From Burkholderiales bacterium (GTDB taxonomy: Bacteria > Pseudomonadota > Gammaproteobacteria > Burkholderiales > Burkholderiaceae_C), in NCBI GenBank assembly GCA_016703325.1, contig JADJCH010000020.1, positions 14,819-78,818 on the forward strand: a stretch of DNA of 64,000 bases, in the 5' to 3' direction. This document shows positions 1 to 9,416 of this stretch, piece after piece. How positions within the stretch are numbered: the stretch's first letter is position 1; every line of letters begins with the position of its first letter. The notes beneath the pieces were generated by a model. That model saw nothing but the letters and a program-made list of their open reading frames with translations. It was not told the DNA's origin and ran no database searches. The position numbers and the translations under genes are program-made.

Positions 1-1610
1 CTGCCATCGCGCGTGAACAGGTACACCGCGCCGCTTTCGCTGGCCTGGTCGTTGTCCTGTGCGCCATTGACCGTGCGCGCGTTGCCGGATTCGTTGTAGG
101 CGCCGACAGCGAGCGTCCGACTGTCGGCCGACAAGGCCAGGGCCAGTCCGAATGAATCGCTGGAGCCCGTGTTCGACGCCTTGAGGTAGGCCTGCTGGAC
201 CCAGGCCGCTGCGTCGCGCACGAAGACGTAGACCGCGCCGCTGCTGTTCGCGGCATCGCTGGCCTGATCCCCGTCGACGCCGGCCGCCGCGCTGTCTTCG
301 CCAAAGGCTCCGACGGCCAGCGTGGCGCCGTCGGCCGAGAGCGCCAGTGCGTGGCCGAAGCGGTCGAGGGATCCGGGATTGGAGGCCTTCACGTAGGCCT
401 CTTGCGACCACACGCCCATGTCGCTGCGGGCGAACACATAGACGGCCCCGGCAGCCGCCGTCGAATCGTCGGACTGGTCGCCGTTCACGCCGCTGGCCGC
501 GCTGGCCTCTTCGCGCGCCGCGACGGCGAGCGTGGCGCCGTCGGCCGAGAGTGCCAGCGCATGGCCGAACCAGTCATTGACGTCCTCGTTGGAGGCTTTC
601 AGCAGGGCGGTCTGCACCCAGCCGGTGGCATTGCGCTCGAACACGTAGGCGGCACCGCCGTTGCCCTGGTTGAGCGCCCCCACGGCGAGGCGCCGCCCGT
701 CGGCCGACAGCGCCAGGCTGCGGCCGAAGCGGTCGCCCGCCACGGTATTCGAAGCCTTGACATAGTCGCTCTGGCTCCACGCACCACCCTGGCGCGCGAA
801 CAGGTACACGGCGCCGCTGGCGGGCGCGCTGTTGTCAGCCTCGTTGCCGCCCAGGCCGGTGGCGACGCTGCCCTCGCCATCGGCGCCGATCGCCAGCGTG
901 CTGCCGTCCGCCGACAGGGCCAGCGCGAAACCGAACTGGTCGTTCGCGTCGCTGTTCGAGGCCTTCAGGTAAGCCTGCAACGCCCAGCCCGAAGCGCCGC
1001 GGGCAAACACATAGACCGCGCCGCTCTCGGGCGCGCTGTCGTCGGCGCCGTCAGCGTTGACGCCGTCGGCCCCGCTGTCCTCGTGCCAGGCCGAGACGGC
1101 CATCGTGCTGCCGTCGGAAGACAGCATCACCCGGCTGCCGAACACATCCTCGCCGCCGGCGTTGCCGGCCTTGAAGTAGCCCACGGCCGCGCCGAGCACG
1201 GCCGCCAGCGGCTGTTCGTTGCTCACGACGCAGTCGCCGGCCGCGTCGCAGGCCTGCATCCGCACGCTGGCCTGCACCCACTGAAGGCCCGTCAGGCCGG
1301 GCAGTTCGACGAGTGCGGTGGTGGCACTCGCGGCGAGGTCCGCACCCAGCGGTGCGTAGTCGGTCTGCGCATCGGCACGCCACTGCACGCGGTAGACCGC
1401 GATGGCGGCGCTGGCCGGGCCAGAAGCGCTGAAATCGAGCGAGAGCTGGCGCGGCTGCGGCGTCGCCGAAGGCGCGTTCAGCTGCACGCTGAAGCCAAGG
1501 GCCCCGTCTGCGGTGCCACCGCCTCCGCAGGCCGCCAGCACCAGCGCCGCCAGCCATGCCGCCGCGGCAGCCCGGCACGCGGCGCCGGGGGACTGCGATA
1601 TCCGTTCCAT
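1..1610 (-). CDS. FG-GAP repeat lipoprotein (3' end off window)
   Basis: Reading the minus strand from an ATG at 1610 gives a lipoprotein signal: a charged start, a hydrophobic stretch LAALVLAAC, then a run of glycines, so the lipobox cysteine lies about 27 residues in. About 110 residues of fibronectin-like sequence follow, then repeats of roughly 60-70 residues built on ALSADGxTLAVGA and SGAVYVFxR, typical of FG-GAP/integrin-alpha type beta-propeller proteins. At least seven such units are visible before the left edge cuts the gene. The product is probably anchored to the outer membrane or periplasm. Function is unknown; such propellers usually bind ligands or surfaces. The divergent neighbour is a response regulator. 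Long open frames on the other strand are shadows of the repeated GC-rich codons. Confidence 0.8.
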   Translation of the reverse strand, partial: MERISQSPGAACRAAAAAWLAALVLAACGGGGTADGALGFSVQLNAPSATPQPRQLSLDFSASGPASAAIAVYRVQWRADAQTDYAPLGADLAASATTALVELPGLTGLQWVQASVRMQACDAAGDCVVSNEQPLAAVLGAAVGYFKAGNAGGEDVFGSRVMLSSDGSTMAVSAWHEDSGADGVNADGADDSAPESGAVYVFARGASGWALQAYLKASNSDANDQFGFALALSADGSTLAIGADGEGSVATGLGGNEADNSAPASGAVYLFARQGGAWSQSDYVKASNTVAGDRFGRSLALSADGRRLAVGALNQGNGGAAYVFERNATGWVQTALLKASNEDVNDWFGHALALSADGATLAVAAREEASAASGVNGDQSDDSTAAAGAVYVFARSDMGVWSQEAYVKASNPGSLDRFGHALALSADGATLAVGAFGEDSAAAGVDGDQASDAANSSGAVYVFVRDAAAWVQQAYLKASNTGSSDSFGLALALSADSRTLAVGAYNESGNARTVNGAQDNDQASESGAVYLFTRDG

Positions 1611-1769
1611 GTCGACTCCCTGTCGCGGTCTGCAGCCCTGCATCGGATGTGCGGGCCATCAGCCTCGCGTTCAGCTTAGGTCGCCGACTCGCCGCGGTCT
1701 GTCGCCCGCACGGGCGACCCCTAGAAGCGCCGGCGTGGCTAAACTGCGCTCGCAGGGGGTGGCCCACCA

Positions 1770-2435
1770 ATGGACTCGGCCGATCGCAGTGCAGTGCTCA
1801 TCGTCGAGGACGATCGGGCCTTTCGTGCGCGCTTCCAGGCCATCCTCGGCTCGGACGCGAGCTTCGAAGTGGTCGGTGCGGTCGACACGCTGGCTCTGGG
1901 CCTGCAGGCGCTCGAGCACACGCGCCTGGACGCCGTGGTGGTCGATCTGGGCCTGCCCGACGGCGACGGCACCGAGCTGATCCGCGCCGCCGCGCTCCTG
2001 CAGCCGCAATGCGCGGTGATGGTCGTCACCGTGTTCGGCGACGAGGAGCACGTGGTCGGCGCTATCGAGGCCGGCGCCATCGGCTACCTGCTGAAGGACT
2101 CGAGTGGCGAAGACATGCTCGGCGCACTGCACGACCTGCTCGACGGCGGCTCGCCGATCAGCCCGATGGTGGCGCGCCTGGTACTGAGCCGCCTGCGCGC
2201 ACCGGCGCCGCCATCGAGCATGCCGAGCGACGCCGGCGTGGCGCTGAGTGAGCGCGAGGCCGAGATCCTCACGCTCGTGGCCAAGGGATTCAGTTTCGCG
2301 GAGATCTGCGATCTGCTGTCGATCACCGTGAACACCGTGAAGACCCATGTCAATCGCACCTACCGGAAGCTGGGCGTCAATTCGCGCGGGCAGGCCGTGC
2401 ACGAGGCCTCGCGCCTGGGCCTCATCGAGATGTAG
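1770..2435 (+). CDS. NarL/LuxR-family response regulator
   Basis: A 221-residue cytoplasmic transcription factor. The receiver domain (about residues 7-125) has the acidic pair EDD after LIV, the phosphoacceptor Asp in VVVDLGLPDGDG, and the conserved Lys in GYLLKDSS. A LuxR-type HTH (about 155-215) carries LSEREAEILTLVAKG and TVKTHVNRTYRKLGV. The gene for a matching HisKA_3 sensor kinase follows and overlaps its end, so the two almost certainly form a two-component pair. Targets are not evident. The divergent FG-GAP lipoprotein gene is a candidate because the two share a 159-bp upstream region. Confidence 0.9.
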   Translation: MDSADRSAVLIVEDDRAFRARFQAILGSDASFEVVGAVDTLALGLQALEHTRLDAVVVDLGLPDGDGTELIRAAALLQPQCAVMVVTVFGDEEHVVGAIEAGAIGYLLKDSSGEDMLGALHDLLDGGSPISPMVARLVLSRLRAPAPPSSMPSDAGVALSEREAEILTLVAKGFSFAEICDLLSITVNTVKTHVNRTYRKLGVNSRGQAVHEASRLGLIEM

Positions 2436-4260
2436 CGCCGCCGCCTGGCTGATCGGTCTGGCGCTGCTGCTGCAGGCCACGGCGGCCTGGGCGCAGGGCG
2501 CGGTGCCGCCCATCGCCGTGCGCAAGTTCGAGGTCTTTGCAGAACACAGCGGGCTCCAGCCGCCGCCCCCTGGTGCCTCCTCGCCTGAACGCTCGGACGG
2601 CAACATCCTGGTGCCCCGGCCGGCCGAGGGCGCGCACCGCTGGCTGCGTGCGCGCGTGCAACTCGACGCCGTGCCCGACAGCGCGGTGGCCCTGTTCGTG
2701 TCGTCGGCCAACCGCGCGCGCGTGTTCGTCAACGGGGCGCAGGTCGGCAACACCAGCGTGTCGAACGCCGAGTCCTTCGGCTGGAACCACCCGCTCTTCT
2801 ACAGCATCCCGACGGCGCTGCTGAAGAGCGGCGAGAACACCATCGACGTGCGCCTGAGCGTCAACCGATTCGGCAAGGGTGTCGTCAACGGCATGAGCCT
2901 GGGGCCGCACGCCGAGTTGCAGAAGCAGTACGACCACGTGCTGTTCTGGCGCGTGACCGGGCCGCAGATCACCAGCCTCGTCACCCTGCTGCTGGGCTTC
3001 CCGGCGCTGCTGTACTGGCTGCGGCGGCGCCAGGACGCGGCCTACGGCTGGTTCGGCCTGGCCTGCGTGCTGGCCTCGGTGCGCAACGGTCACCTGTTCA
3101 TCGTCGCACCCAGCCTGAGCGGCTGGTACGAGGCCTGGGCCAGCGTGCCGCTGCACTGGATGCTGATCTCGCTGATCTTCTTTTCGTTCCGCCTGTGCCG
3201 GCGCTCGTTCCCGCGGGCCGAGCGGGCCTTGCTCCTGGCCTCGGTGGCCTGGACGATCGTGGTGCTGACGGTGCCCTACCCGCAGGTCTTCGGGCTCGGC
3301 TATGTCTGGCTCACGGCGCTGTGGATCGCGACGATCGGCTTCGTGGCCCTGCAATACCGGCGCACGCCCCGGCTGGAGCTGGTGCTGCTGCTGTTCGCAC
3401 TGCTGGTGGCGCAGGCCTTCGGCGCCATGGATCTGCTGCTGCAACTGGGCATCCGGCAAAGCGAGGCGCGCATCTACCTGACGCCCTACAGCATGGTGGT
3501 CTTCTCGCTGGTCATGGGCGCCAACCTGGTGGATGCCTTCGCCAGGGCGCGCACGCAGCAGGAGCGCATCAACGAGGAACTGGATGCACGCCTGGCCGAA
3601 CGCGAGCGCGAGATCGCCATCGAGCATGCCCGCGTGCTGGAGCTGCAGCGCGAACGCGTGGCGGCCGAGGAGCGCGAGCGCATCGTGCGCGACATCCACG
3701 ACGGCCTGGGATCGCAGCTGATCAGCTCGATCCTTCTGGTGGAGGCGGGCACGCTGGCCGGGCCGGCCGTGGCCGGCGTGCTGCGCGAGTGCGTCGACGA
3801 CCTGCGGCTGGCCATCGACTCGCTCAAGCCCGCCGGCAACGAGCTGCTGCTGGTGCTGGGCAACTTCCGCTACCGCATGGAGCCGCGCCTGGCCAACGCC
3901 GGCGTGAGGCTGGACTGGCGCATTGCCGCCGATGGCAACAGCCCGCAACTGAGCTCCGACCAGGTGCTGCACACCCTGCGGATCGTGCAGGAGGCATTCA
4001 CCAACGCGCTCAAGCATTCACGGCCGCGCTGCCTGAGCGTGCACTTCGAGAACCTGCCCGGCGGCGCCTGGGCGCTGGCGGTGGGCGACGACGGCGAAGG
4101 ATTCGACCCGCAAGCCCTCCAGGGCCGCGGCGACGGCCTGCGCAACATGCGCTCGCGTGCCGCTCAGATCCCGGTGGCGCTGCAAATCGACAGCGGTGCG
4201 GGCGGGACGGTGGTGCGGATGGTGTCGTCGATGAACGAGAATCCGCTCCAGTCCTCTTGA
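2347..4260 (+). CDS. 7TM sensor histidine kinase (DISM-type, HisKA_3)
   Basis: Partner kinase of the preceding regulator. Order of parts: a hydrophobic signal-like segment ending AAWAQG (about residues 33-51); a periplasmic beta-sandwich region with WLRARVQL and RVFVNGAQVG (about 95-185), like sugar-binding jelly rolls; about seven membrane helices (200-400); a coiled coil; a HisKA_3 H-box ERIVRDIHDGLGSQL (about 440); and an HATPase with GDDGEGFDP and GLRNMRSRA. This matches the 7TMR-DISM sensor layout. Start: the only ATG upstream of the signal sequence is at 2347, inside the regulator gene by 89 bp and with a weak RBS. The frame has no GTG or TTG later, so the alternative is a CTG near 2449. 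The ligand is unknown. Confidence 0.82.
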   Translation: MSIAPTGSWASIRAGRPCTRPRAWASSRCSAAAWLIGLALLLQATAAWAQGAVPPIAVRKFEVFAEHSGLQPPPPGASSPERSDGNILVPRPAEGAHRWLRARVQLDAVPDSAVALFVSSANRARVFVNGAQVGNTSVSNAESFGWNHPLFYSIPTALLKSGENTIDVRLSVNRFGKGVVNGMSLGPHAELQKQYDHVLFWRVTGPQITSLVTLLLGFPALLYWLRRRQDAAYGWFGLACVLASVRNGHLFIVAPSLSGWYEAWASVPLHWMLISLIFFSFRLCRRSFPRAERALLLASVAWTIVVLTVPYPQVFGLGYVWLTALWIATIGFVALQYRRTPRLELVLLLFALLVAQAFGAMDLLLQLGIRQSEARIYLTPYSMVVFSLVMGANLVDAFARARTQQERINEELDARLAEREREIAIEHARVLELQRERVAAEERERIVRDIHDGLGSQLISSILLVEAGTLAGPAVAGVLRECVDDLRLAIDSLKPAGNELLLVLGNFRYRMEPRLANAGVRLDWRIAADGNSPQLSSDQVLHTLRIVQEAFTNALKHSRPRCLSVHFENLPGGAWALAVGDDGEGFDPQALQGRGDGLRNMRSRAAQIPVALQIDSGAGGTVVRMVSSMNENPLQSS

Positions 4261-4265
4261 CCGCG

Positions 4266-5525
4266 ATGTTCAGCACCCTGATCGACCCGCCGCCCGCCGC
4301 CCAGGCCGATGCCCGGGAGCGCTTCGTCGTTCTGCTGCGCACGGCGCTGGCCGATGGCAGTTTCGTCCGGCTGCTGCTGAGCAGGCACGTCGGCGCGCCG
4401 GACACGCTGGAGCGCCTGACGGTGCGCGAGGTGCAGTTGCGCGGCGAGCGACAGCTGTCGTTCCTGTGGCGCCACCAGACGAAGGACGTCACCAAGAACC
4501 ATCCGCTGGACGAAGGCCTGGCGCAGGTCGCCGCGCTGCTGGGTCGCGACTTCCTCAACGCCCACCTGCACACGCGCTCGCAGGAGATCCAGCTGGTCTT
4601 CAGCCGCAAGGGCAAGCCCAGCCTGCGCATCGGCGCGCTCGCCGCTGAAGACCAGCCCGCCGAGAACGCAGCGCACGACAAGGCCAAGCAGCGCCCGCTG
4701 TCGCTGGACGCGCCCTTCTGGACCGACCTGGGCCTCACCCACGAAGTGAAGGGCGAGCGCCAGCTGGTGCCGGCGATGTCGCGCAAGTGGAAGCAGATCA
4801 ACAAGTTCATCGAGGTGATGAGCGCGGCCCTGAGGAGCAGCCCGCTGGCGGCGAGCCCCGAGGTCCACGTGGTCGACTTCGGCTCCGGCAAGGGCTACCT
4901 GACCTTCGCGATGCACGACTGGCTGCTCGGCCAGGGCAAGCAGGCGCGGGTCACCGGTGTCGAACTGCGCGAAGACATGGTGCGCCTGTGCAACGCGGCC
5001 GCCGCTCGGCACGGCCTGGCCGGCCTGCACTTCGACCAGGGCGACGTGCGCAGCTACACGCCGGCGCGGCTGGACGTGATGATCGCGCTACACGCCTGCG
5101 ACACCGCCACCGACCACGCCATCCACCTCGGGCTGCGTGCCGGGGCCGCGATCATCATGTGCTCGCCGTGCTGCCACAAGCAGATCCGCCCGCAGATGCA
5201 GACGCCGCCGCTGCTGCGCCCGATGCTGCAGCACGGCATCCACCTCGGCCAGGAAGCCGAGATGGTGACCGATTCGCTGCGCGCATTGCTACTCGAGGCG
5301 CAAGGCTACGAGACGCAGGTGTTCGAGTTCGTGGCGCTGGAGCACACCAGCAAGAACAAGATGATCCTGGCCGTGAAGAAGAGCGGCGCCGCGCTGGCGG
5401 CGGCCGAGAAGCGCAAGCCCGAACTGCTGGCGCAGATTGCCGAGATCAAGCGCTTCTACGGGCTGCGCGAGCAGTGCCTGGAGACGCTGATTCAAGGCGA
5501 CGTGGCACGCGCCGGCTCGGCCTGA
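4266..5525 (+). CDS. SAM-dependent methyltransferase (Methyltransf_32 type)
   Basis: 419 residues, beginning MFSTLIDPPPA six bases after the kinase stop, so probably co-transcribed. The N-terminal half (about 1-175) has no catalytic motif that I recognise. The C-terminal half has a class I methyltransferase core: VHVVDFGSGKGYLTFAMHD is motif I, and VTGVELREDMV holds the acidic ribose-binding residue. LDVMIALHACDTATDHAI and the cysteine-rich CSPCCHKQIRP are typical of the family related to glutathione S-transferase C-terminal-like methyltransferases. The substrate is unknown; family members are mostly uncharacterised. Confidence 0.8.
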   Translation: MFSTLIDPPPAAQADARERFVVLLRTALADGSFVRLLLSRHVGAPDTLERLTVREVQLRGERQLSFLWRHQTKDVTKNHPLDEGLAQVAALLGRDFLNAHLHTRSQEIQLVFSRKGKPSLRIGALAAEDQPAENAAHDKAKQRPLSLDAPFWTDLGLTHEVKGERQLVPAMSRKWKQINKFIEVMSAALRSSPLAASPEVHVVDFGSGKGYLTFAMHDWLLGQGKQARVTGVELREDMVRLCNAAAARHGLAGLHFDQGDVRSYTPARLDVMIALHACDTATDHAIHLGLRAGAAIIMCSPCCHKQIRPQMQTPPLLRPMLQHGIHLGQEAEMVTDSLRALLLEAQGYETQVFEFVALEHTSKNKMILAVKKSGAALAAAEKRKPELLAQIAEIKRFYGLREQCLETLIQGDVARAGSA

Positions 5526-5666
5526 GACGGATCGCGGTCATGGATCGGGGCACGGGCTGGTCCGCAACGTCCGCTATCGACCCTTAGCAGACGCCCGACC
5601 CAAATGGGAACAGTCGTTCACTGAGCCCGCTCGAGTCCACCGCGATGTACTCGCGGCAGCCGAGCT

Positions 5667-6692
5667 TCAGCCCAGCCAGCCCTTGATCCGCGCGCCCAGC
5701 GCCTGTCGGCTGATGCCATAACGGTCGTGCAGCGTCGGCAAGGCACCGGCATCGAGGAAGGCATCCGGCAGCCCTGCCAGCTGGAAGCCCGCCGGCTGCA
5801 CCCGGTGGCGCAGCAGCACCGCGGCCACCGCCTCGCCGAGCCCGCCGACCACCGAGTGGTTCTCGGCCACGACGACGAGCCGGTGCTTGTAGCGCACCGC
5901 CTCGACGATGGCGGCCTCGTCCAGCGGCTTGATGGTCGGGCAGTGCAGCACCGAGACGCCGATGTTGTCCTGGGCCAGGTCCTGCGCCACCTCGAGCGCA
6001 CGCATGGTCAGGATGCCGCTGGAGATGACGAGCACGTCGTCGCCCTCGCGCAGCGTCTTGGCCTTGCCGAGCTCGAAGCTGTAGTTTTCGATTCCACCCT
6101 CGATCTCGTCGAGCACCAAGGGCACCTGGCCGCGCAGCAGGCGCATGTAGACCGGACCGGGGTGCGCGGCGATCTGCGGCACTGCCTGCTCGATATCCAG
6201 CGCGTCGCAGGGGTCGACGATGGTCAGGCCCGGCACGCCGCGCATCATCGCCAGGTCGTCGGTGGCCTGGTGGCTGGGGCCGTAGCCGGTGGTCAGACCG
6301 GGCAGCGCGCAGCAGATCTTGACATTGAGGTGCTCCTCGGCGATCACCTGGTGGATGAAGTCGTAGGCGCGCCGGGTGCCGAAGACCGCGTAGGTGGTCG
6401 CGAAGGGCGTCAGGCCTTCCTTGGCCATGCCGCCGGCCGCGGCCATCAGCAGCTGCTCGGCCATGCCCATCTGGTGGAAGCGCTCCGGGTAGGCCTGCGC
6501 GAACAAGTGCAGGTCGGTGTACTTGGCCAGGTCGGCGGTCAGGCCGACGATCTCGGGCCGGCTCGCCGCGCACTCGACCAGCGCCTTGCCGAACGGCGCG
6601 GCCTTGACGCGCTGCCCTTCCGAGGCGATCGAGGCAATCATCGCCGAGGTGGTCAGCTTCGGCTTCTTCTCGGTCACGGTGGCGCTGCTCAT
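5667..6692 (-). CDS. Transketolase, C-terminal subunit (Pyr + C domains)
   Basis: 341 residues carrying the pyrimidine-binding and C-terminal domains of a split transketolase. Visible signs: GMAEQLLMAAAGGMAKEG, which contains the conserved Glu that activates thiamine diphosphate, then FIHQVIAEEHLNVKICC, and a C-terminal Rossmann-like half with DDVLVISSGILTMRALEVA. It needs the N-terminal subunit encoded just upstream to form an enzyme transferring two-carbon units between sugars. Its ATG overlaps the stop of that gene as ATGA. Split transketolases beside TRAP transporters often act in catabolism of unusual sugars or sugar acids rather than in the core pentose phosphate pathway. No kinase or isomerase is present here to indicate the substrate. 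Confidence 0.88.
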   Translation of the reverse strand: MSSATVTEKKPKLTTSAMIASIASEGQRVKAAPFGKALVECAASRPEIVGLTADLAKYTDLHLFAQAYPERFHQMGMAEQLLMAAAGGMAKEGLTPFATTYAVFGTRRAYDFIHQVIAEEHLNVKICCALPGLTTGYGPSHQATDDLAMMRGVPGLTIVDPCDALDIEQAVPQIAAHPGPVYMRLLRGQVPLVLDEIEGGIENYSFELGKAKTLREGDDVLVISSGILTMRALEVAQDLAQDNIGVSVLHCPTIKPLDEAAIVEAVRYKHRLVVVAENHSVVGGLGEAVAAVLLRHRVQPAGFQLAGLPDAFLDAGALPTLHDRYGISRQALGARIKGWLG

Positions 6693-7534
6693 GCCAGGGC
6701 TCTTTCGGGGCGGGTTTGGTCGAGGATGTCGAGGGCCTGCTGCCACTCGGGCGGGTCGACGCGGATGAAGTGGTTCTTCTCGCGCTGCTCGAGGAAGGGC
6801 ACGCCCTTGCCCATCAGCGTGTCGAACAGGATCACGCGGGGCTTGGCCTCCTTAAGCGTCCGCGCGGTGTCGAACGCCTGCAGCACGGCCGCCAGATCGT
6901 TGCCGTCCACGCGCTGCACGTGCCAGCCGAAGGCCGCCCACTTGTCGGCCAGCGGCTCGAAGCCCAGCACCTTGGTCGAGGGGCCGTCGGCCTGCTGGTT
7001 GTTGATGTCGACCAGGCAGATCAGGTTGTCGAGCCGGTGGTGCGCCGCGGCCATCGCGGCCTCCCAGGTCGACCCTTCGTCGAGCTCGCCGTCGGACATC
7101 GAGTTGTAGACGAAGGCCGGGTTCTTCTTCTGCTTCAGGCCGAGGGCCATGCCCACGCCGATCACCAGGCCCTGGCCGAGCGAGCCGCCAGAGATCTCCA
7201 TGCCAGGCGTGTAGCTGGCCATGCCGGACATGGGCAGGCGGCTGTCGTCGCTGCCGTAGCTTTCCAGCTCGGCTTCGGGGATCACGCCGGCCTCGATCAG
7301 CGCGGCGTAGTGGGCGATGGCGTAATGGCCGTGCGAGAGCAGGAAGCGGTCGCGGCCTTCCCATTCGGGTTCGGCCGGGCGAAGGTTGAGCGCGTGGCGG
7401 TAAGCCACCGCCAGCACGTCGGCCCAGCCCAGGGCCTGGCCGATGTAGCCCTGGCCTTGCACTTCGCCCATGCGCACGGCGTAGCGGCGGATACGCCAGG
7501 CCGAGCGCGACAGGTCTTGCAGTCGTTGGTTCAT
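6689..7534 (-). CDS. Transketolase, N-terminal subunit (PP domain)
   Basis: 281 residues corresponding to the diphosphate-binding domain of transketolase. DRFLLSHGHYAIAHYAALIE and GSLGQGLVIGVGMALGLK are the usual substrate and cofactor loops. SDGELDEGSTWEAAMAAAHH followed by LVDINNQQADG is the GDG-type thiamine diphosphate and Mg binding motif, here in the SDGE form seen in split enzymes. It is translationally coupled to the C-terminal subunit by a 4-bp overlap and lies downstream of the TRAP genes in one minus-strand operon. Length and motif spacing look complete. Confidence 0.88.
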   Translation of the reverse strand: MNQRLQDLSRSAWRIRRYAVRMGEVQGQGYIGQALGWADVLAVAYRHALNLRPAEPEWEGRDRFLLSHGHYAIAHYAALIEAGVIPEAELESYGSDDSRLPMSGMASYTPGMEISGGSLGQGLVIGVGMALGLKQKKNPAFVYNSMSDGELDEGSTWEAAMAAAHHRLDNLICLVDINNQQADGPSTKVLGFEPLADKWAAFGWHVQRVDGNDLAAVLQAFDTARTLKEAKPRVILFDTLMGKGVPFLEQREKNHFIRVDPPEWQQALDILDQTRPERALA

Positions 7535-7554
7535 TCGAGTTTCCTTGGATGAAG

Positions 7555-9369
7555 TCACTTGAGGATGGAGGCCGGCACGTAGGACACGAGCGCCAGCACG
7601 CCGAAGGCGACGAGGTAGAACGGCCCCAGTTCGCGCACCGTGTGGCCCACCTTGACCTTGGCCAGTGCGCTGGTGATGAACAGCGTGGTGCCCACCGGCG
7701 GCGTGTACAGGCCGATCGCGAGGTTGACGACCATCATGATCCCCAGCTGCGTCATGTCCATGCCGATGGCGTTGGCCAGCGGCATGAACACCGGGGTCAG
7801 CAGCAGCACGGCGGCCGGCAGGTCGATGAACATGCCCACGAAGAGCATCATCAGGTTCATCAACAGGATCACCAGCCACTTGGCGTGCACGTTCTGCTGC
7901 ACCCACTGCGCCACGCCCTGCGGCATCTGGTCGAAGGTGAGCAGCCAGCCGATGGCGGCCGAGGCCATGATCACCAGCAGCACCACCCCGGTGGCCAGTC
8001 CGGCATGCACGATGGCGTCGTTCAGGCGCTTCCAGCCGAGGTCGCGGTAGATCAGTGCCGAGACCAGGCCCGCGTACAGCGTGGACAGCACGGCCACCTC
8101 GGTCGGCGTGGCGATGCCGAAGCGCAGGAAGACGATGATCAGCACCGGCAGGATCACCGCCGGCGAGGCATAGGCAAGGTGGCGGCGGAACGCGGCGGCG
8201 TCGAACGGCGCCGTCTCGCGGGGGAAGTTGCGCCGGCGGCCGACCCACCAGCACGCCGCCATGAAGCCGCCGCACATCAGCAGCCCCGGCAGCACGCCGG
8301 CGACGAACAGCGACGCGATCGACGCATTGGACGTCAGCGCGAACAGGATCATCGGGATCGACGGCGGGATCAGGATGTCGATGGTCGCGGCCGCGGCGAG
8401 CGTCGCCGCCGAGAACGCCGGCGGGTAGCCGAGCTTCTTCTGCCACGGGATCAGCAGCGAGCCGATCGCGGAGGCATCGGCCACCGCCGAGCCCGAGACG
8501 CCGCCGAACAGCGTAGACGACAACACGCCCACCTGGGCCGGGCCGCCGTGGAAGCGACCGAGCAGCGTGGACAGCACGCCGATCAGCGCCTCGCCGAGCT
8601 TGCCGCCCATCATCAGCGCGCCGGTGAGCATGAAAAAAGGGATGGCGATCAGCGGGAAGCTCTGCACCTGCGCCACCATCTGCTGCACCAGCAGGTCCAG
8701 CGGCACCTTGTCGGAACTGGCCGCCGCGGCCATGGCCGCGACCAGCAGCGCGTGGGCGATGGGCATGGCCGCGACGGCGGCGACCATGAAGACGAGCAGG
8801 ATCAATGCACTCATGACGACTCCTTCGAGGGTCTGGCGCTCACCAGTGGGCCGCCGGCACGGGCGGTTCGGCCGGGTGGCTTCGTCGGCGGGCCGTGCAT
8901 GCCAGGCGCGCCAGGCCGACTGCAGCGCGAGCACCGCGAGCAGCACCATGCCGGCCATCACGCAGGCGTAGGTGATCGATCCGGGCAGCTGCAGGATGGG
9001 CGACTTCTCGTCGTGCACGATCTCGAGCATGCGGAAGGTGGCCCAGGCCAGCGTCGCGTACAGGCCGGCCACCACGGCCCAGGCGAGGGTGGCGACGACG
9101 CGCCTGGCCGCCGTCGGCAGGGCTTCCATCAGGAAGGTGGTGGCGATGTGCGCGCCGTGCTGGGCCGCGAGCACCACCCCGGCCATGACCAGCCAGGGGA
9201 ACAGCAGTTCCGGGACCTCGTTGGCCCACTGAAGGCTCGTCCCGGTGGCGTAGCGCAGCACCGTGTTGGCCACCAGGATCGCGAAGATCACGCTGGTAGA
9301 CAGCCACAGTACGCCGCGACAGACGGCCGTGATGGCGCGATCGACAGGCCCCGGCTCGGCAGCTTGCAT
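7555..9369 (-). CDS. Fused TRAP transporter permease DctQM
   Basis: A single 604-codon frame joins a small four-helix DctQ subunit (about residues 1-185) to a large DctM subunit (about 186-604). DctM signs: PFFMLTGALMMGGKLGEAL, GGVSGSAVADASAIGSLLIP, IDILIPPSIPMILFA and LYTPPVGTTLF, across roughly 12 helices. It imports an organic anion at the expense of a sodium gradient with the DctP binding protein encoded upstream. ATG 9369 has a clear RBS (AAGGAG). Odd point: an internal ATG at 8814 opens DctM as MSALILLVF and has its own strong RBS (GAAGGAG, seven bases upstream). A separate DctM chain may therefore also be made; no stop codon divides the two parts. Confidence 0.85.
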   Translation of the reverse strand: MQAAEPGPVDRAITAVCRGVLWLSTSVIFAILVANTVLRYATGTSLQWANEVPELLFPWLVMAGVVLAAQHGAHIATTFLMEALPTAARRVVATLAWAVVAGLYATLAWATFRMLEIVHDEKSPILQLPGSITYACVMAGMVLLAVLALQSAWRAWHARPADEATRPNRPCRRPTGERQTLEGVVMSALILLVFMVAAVAAMPIAHALLVAAMAAAASSDKVPLDLLVQQMVAQVQSFPLIAIPFFMLTGALMMGGKLGEALIGVLSTLLGRFHGGPAQVGVLSSTLFGGVSGSAVADASAIGSLLIPWQKKLGYPPAFSAATLAAAATIDILIPPSIPMILFALTSNASIASLFVAGVLPGLLMCGGFMAACWWVGRRRNFPRETAPFDAAAFRRHLAYASPAVILPVLIIVFLRFGIATPTEVAVLSTLYAGLVSALIYRDLGWKRLNDAIVHAGLATGVVLLVIMASAAIGWLLTFDQMPQGVAQWVQQNVHAKWLVILLMNLMMLFVGMFIDLPAAVLLLTPVFMPLANAIGMDMTQLGIMMVVNLAIGLYTPPVGTTLFITSALAKVKVGHTVRELGPFYLVAFGVLALVSYVPASILK

Positions 9370-9416
9370 CGTTGTCTCCTTGTTGTGTCGCGGGCGCCGG
9401 CGGCGCCCGCGCGGGG

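Noticed and set aside
351..1679. Long plus-strand frame across the left end
   Set aside because: Antisense to the FG-GAP lipoprotein; the repeats in its translation mirror the repeated gene on the other strand.
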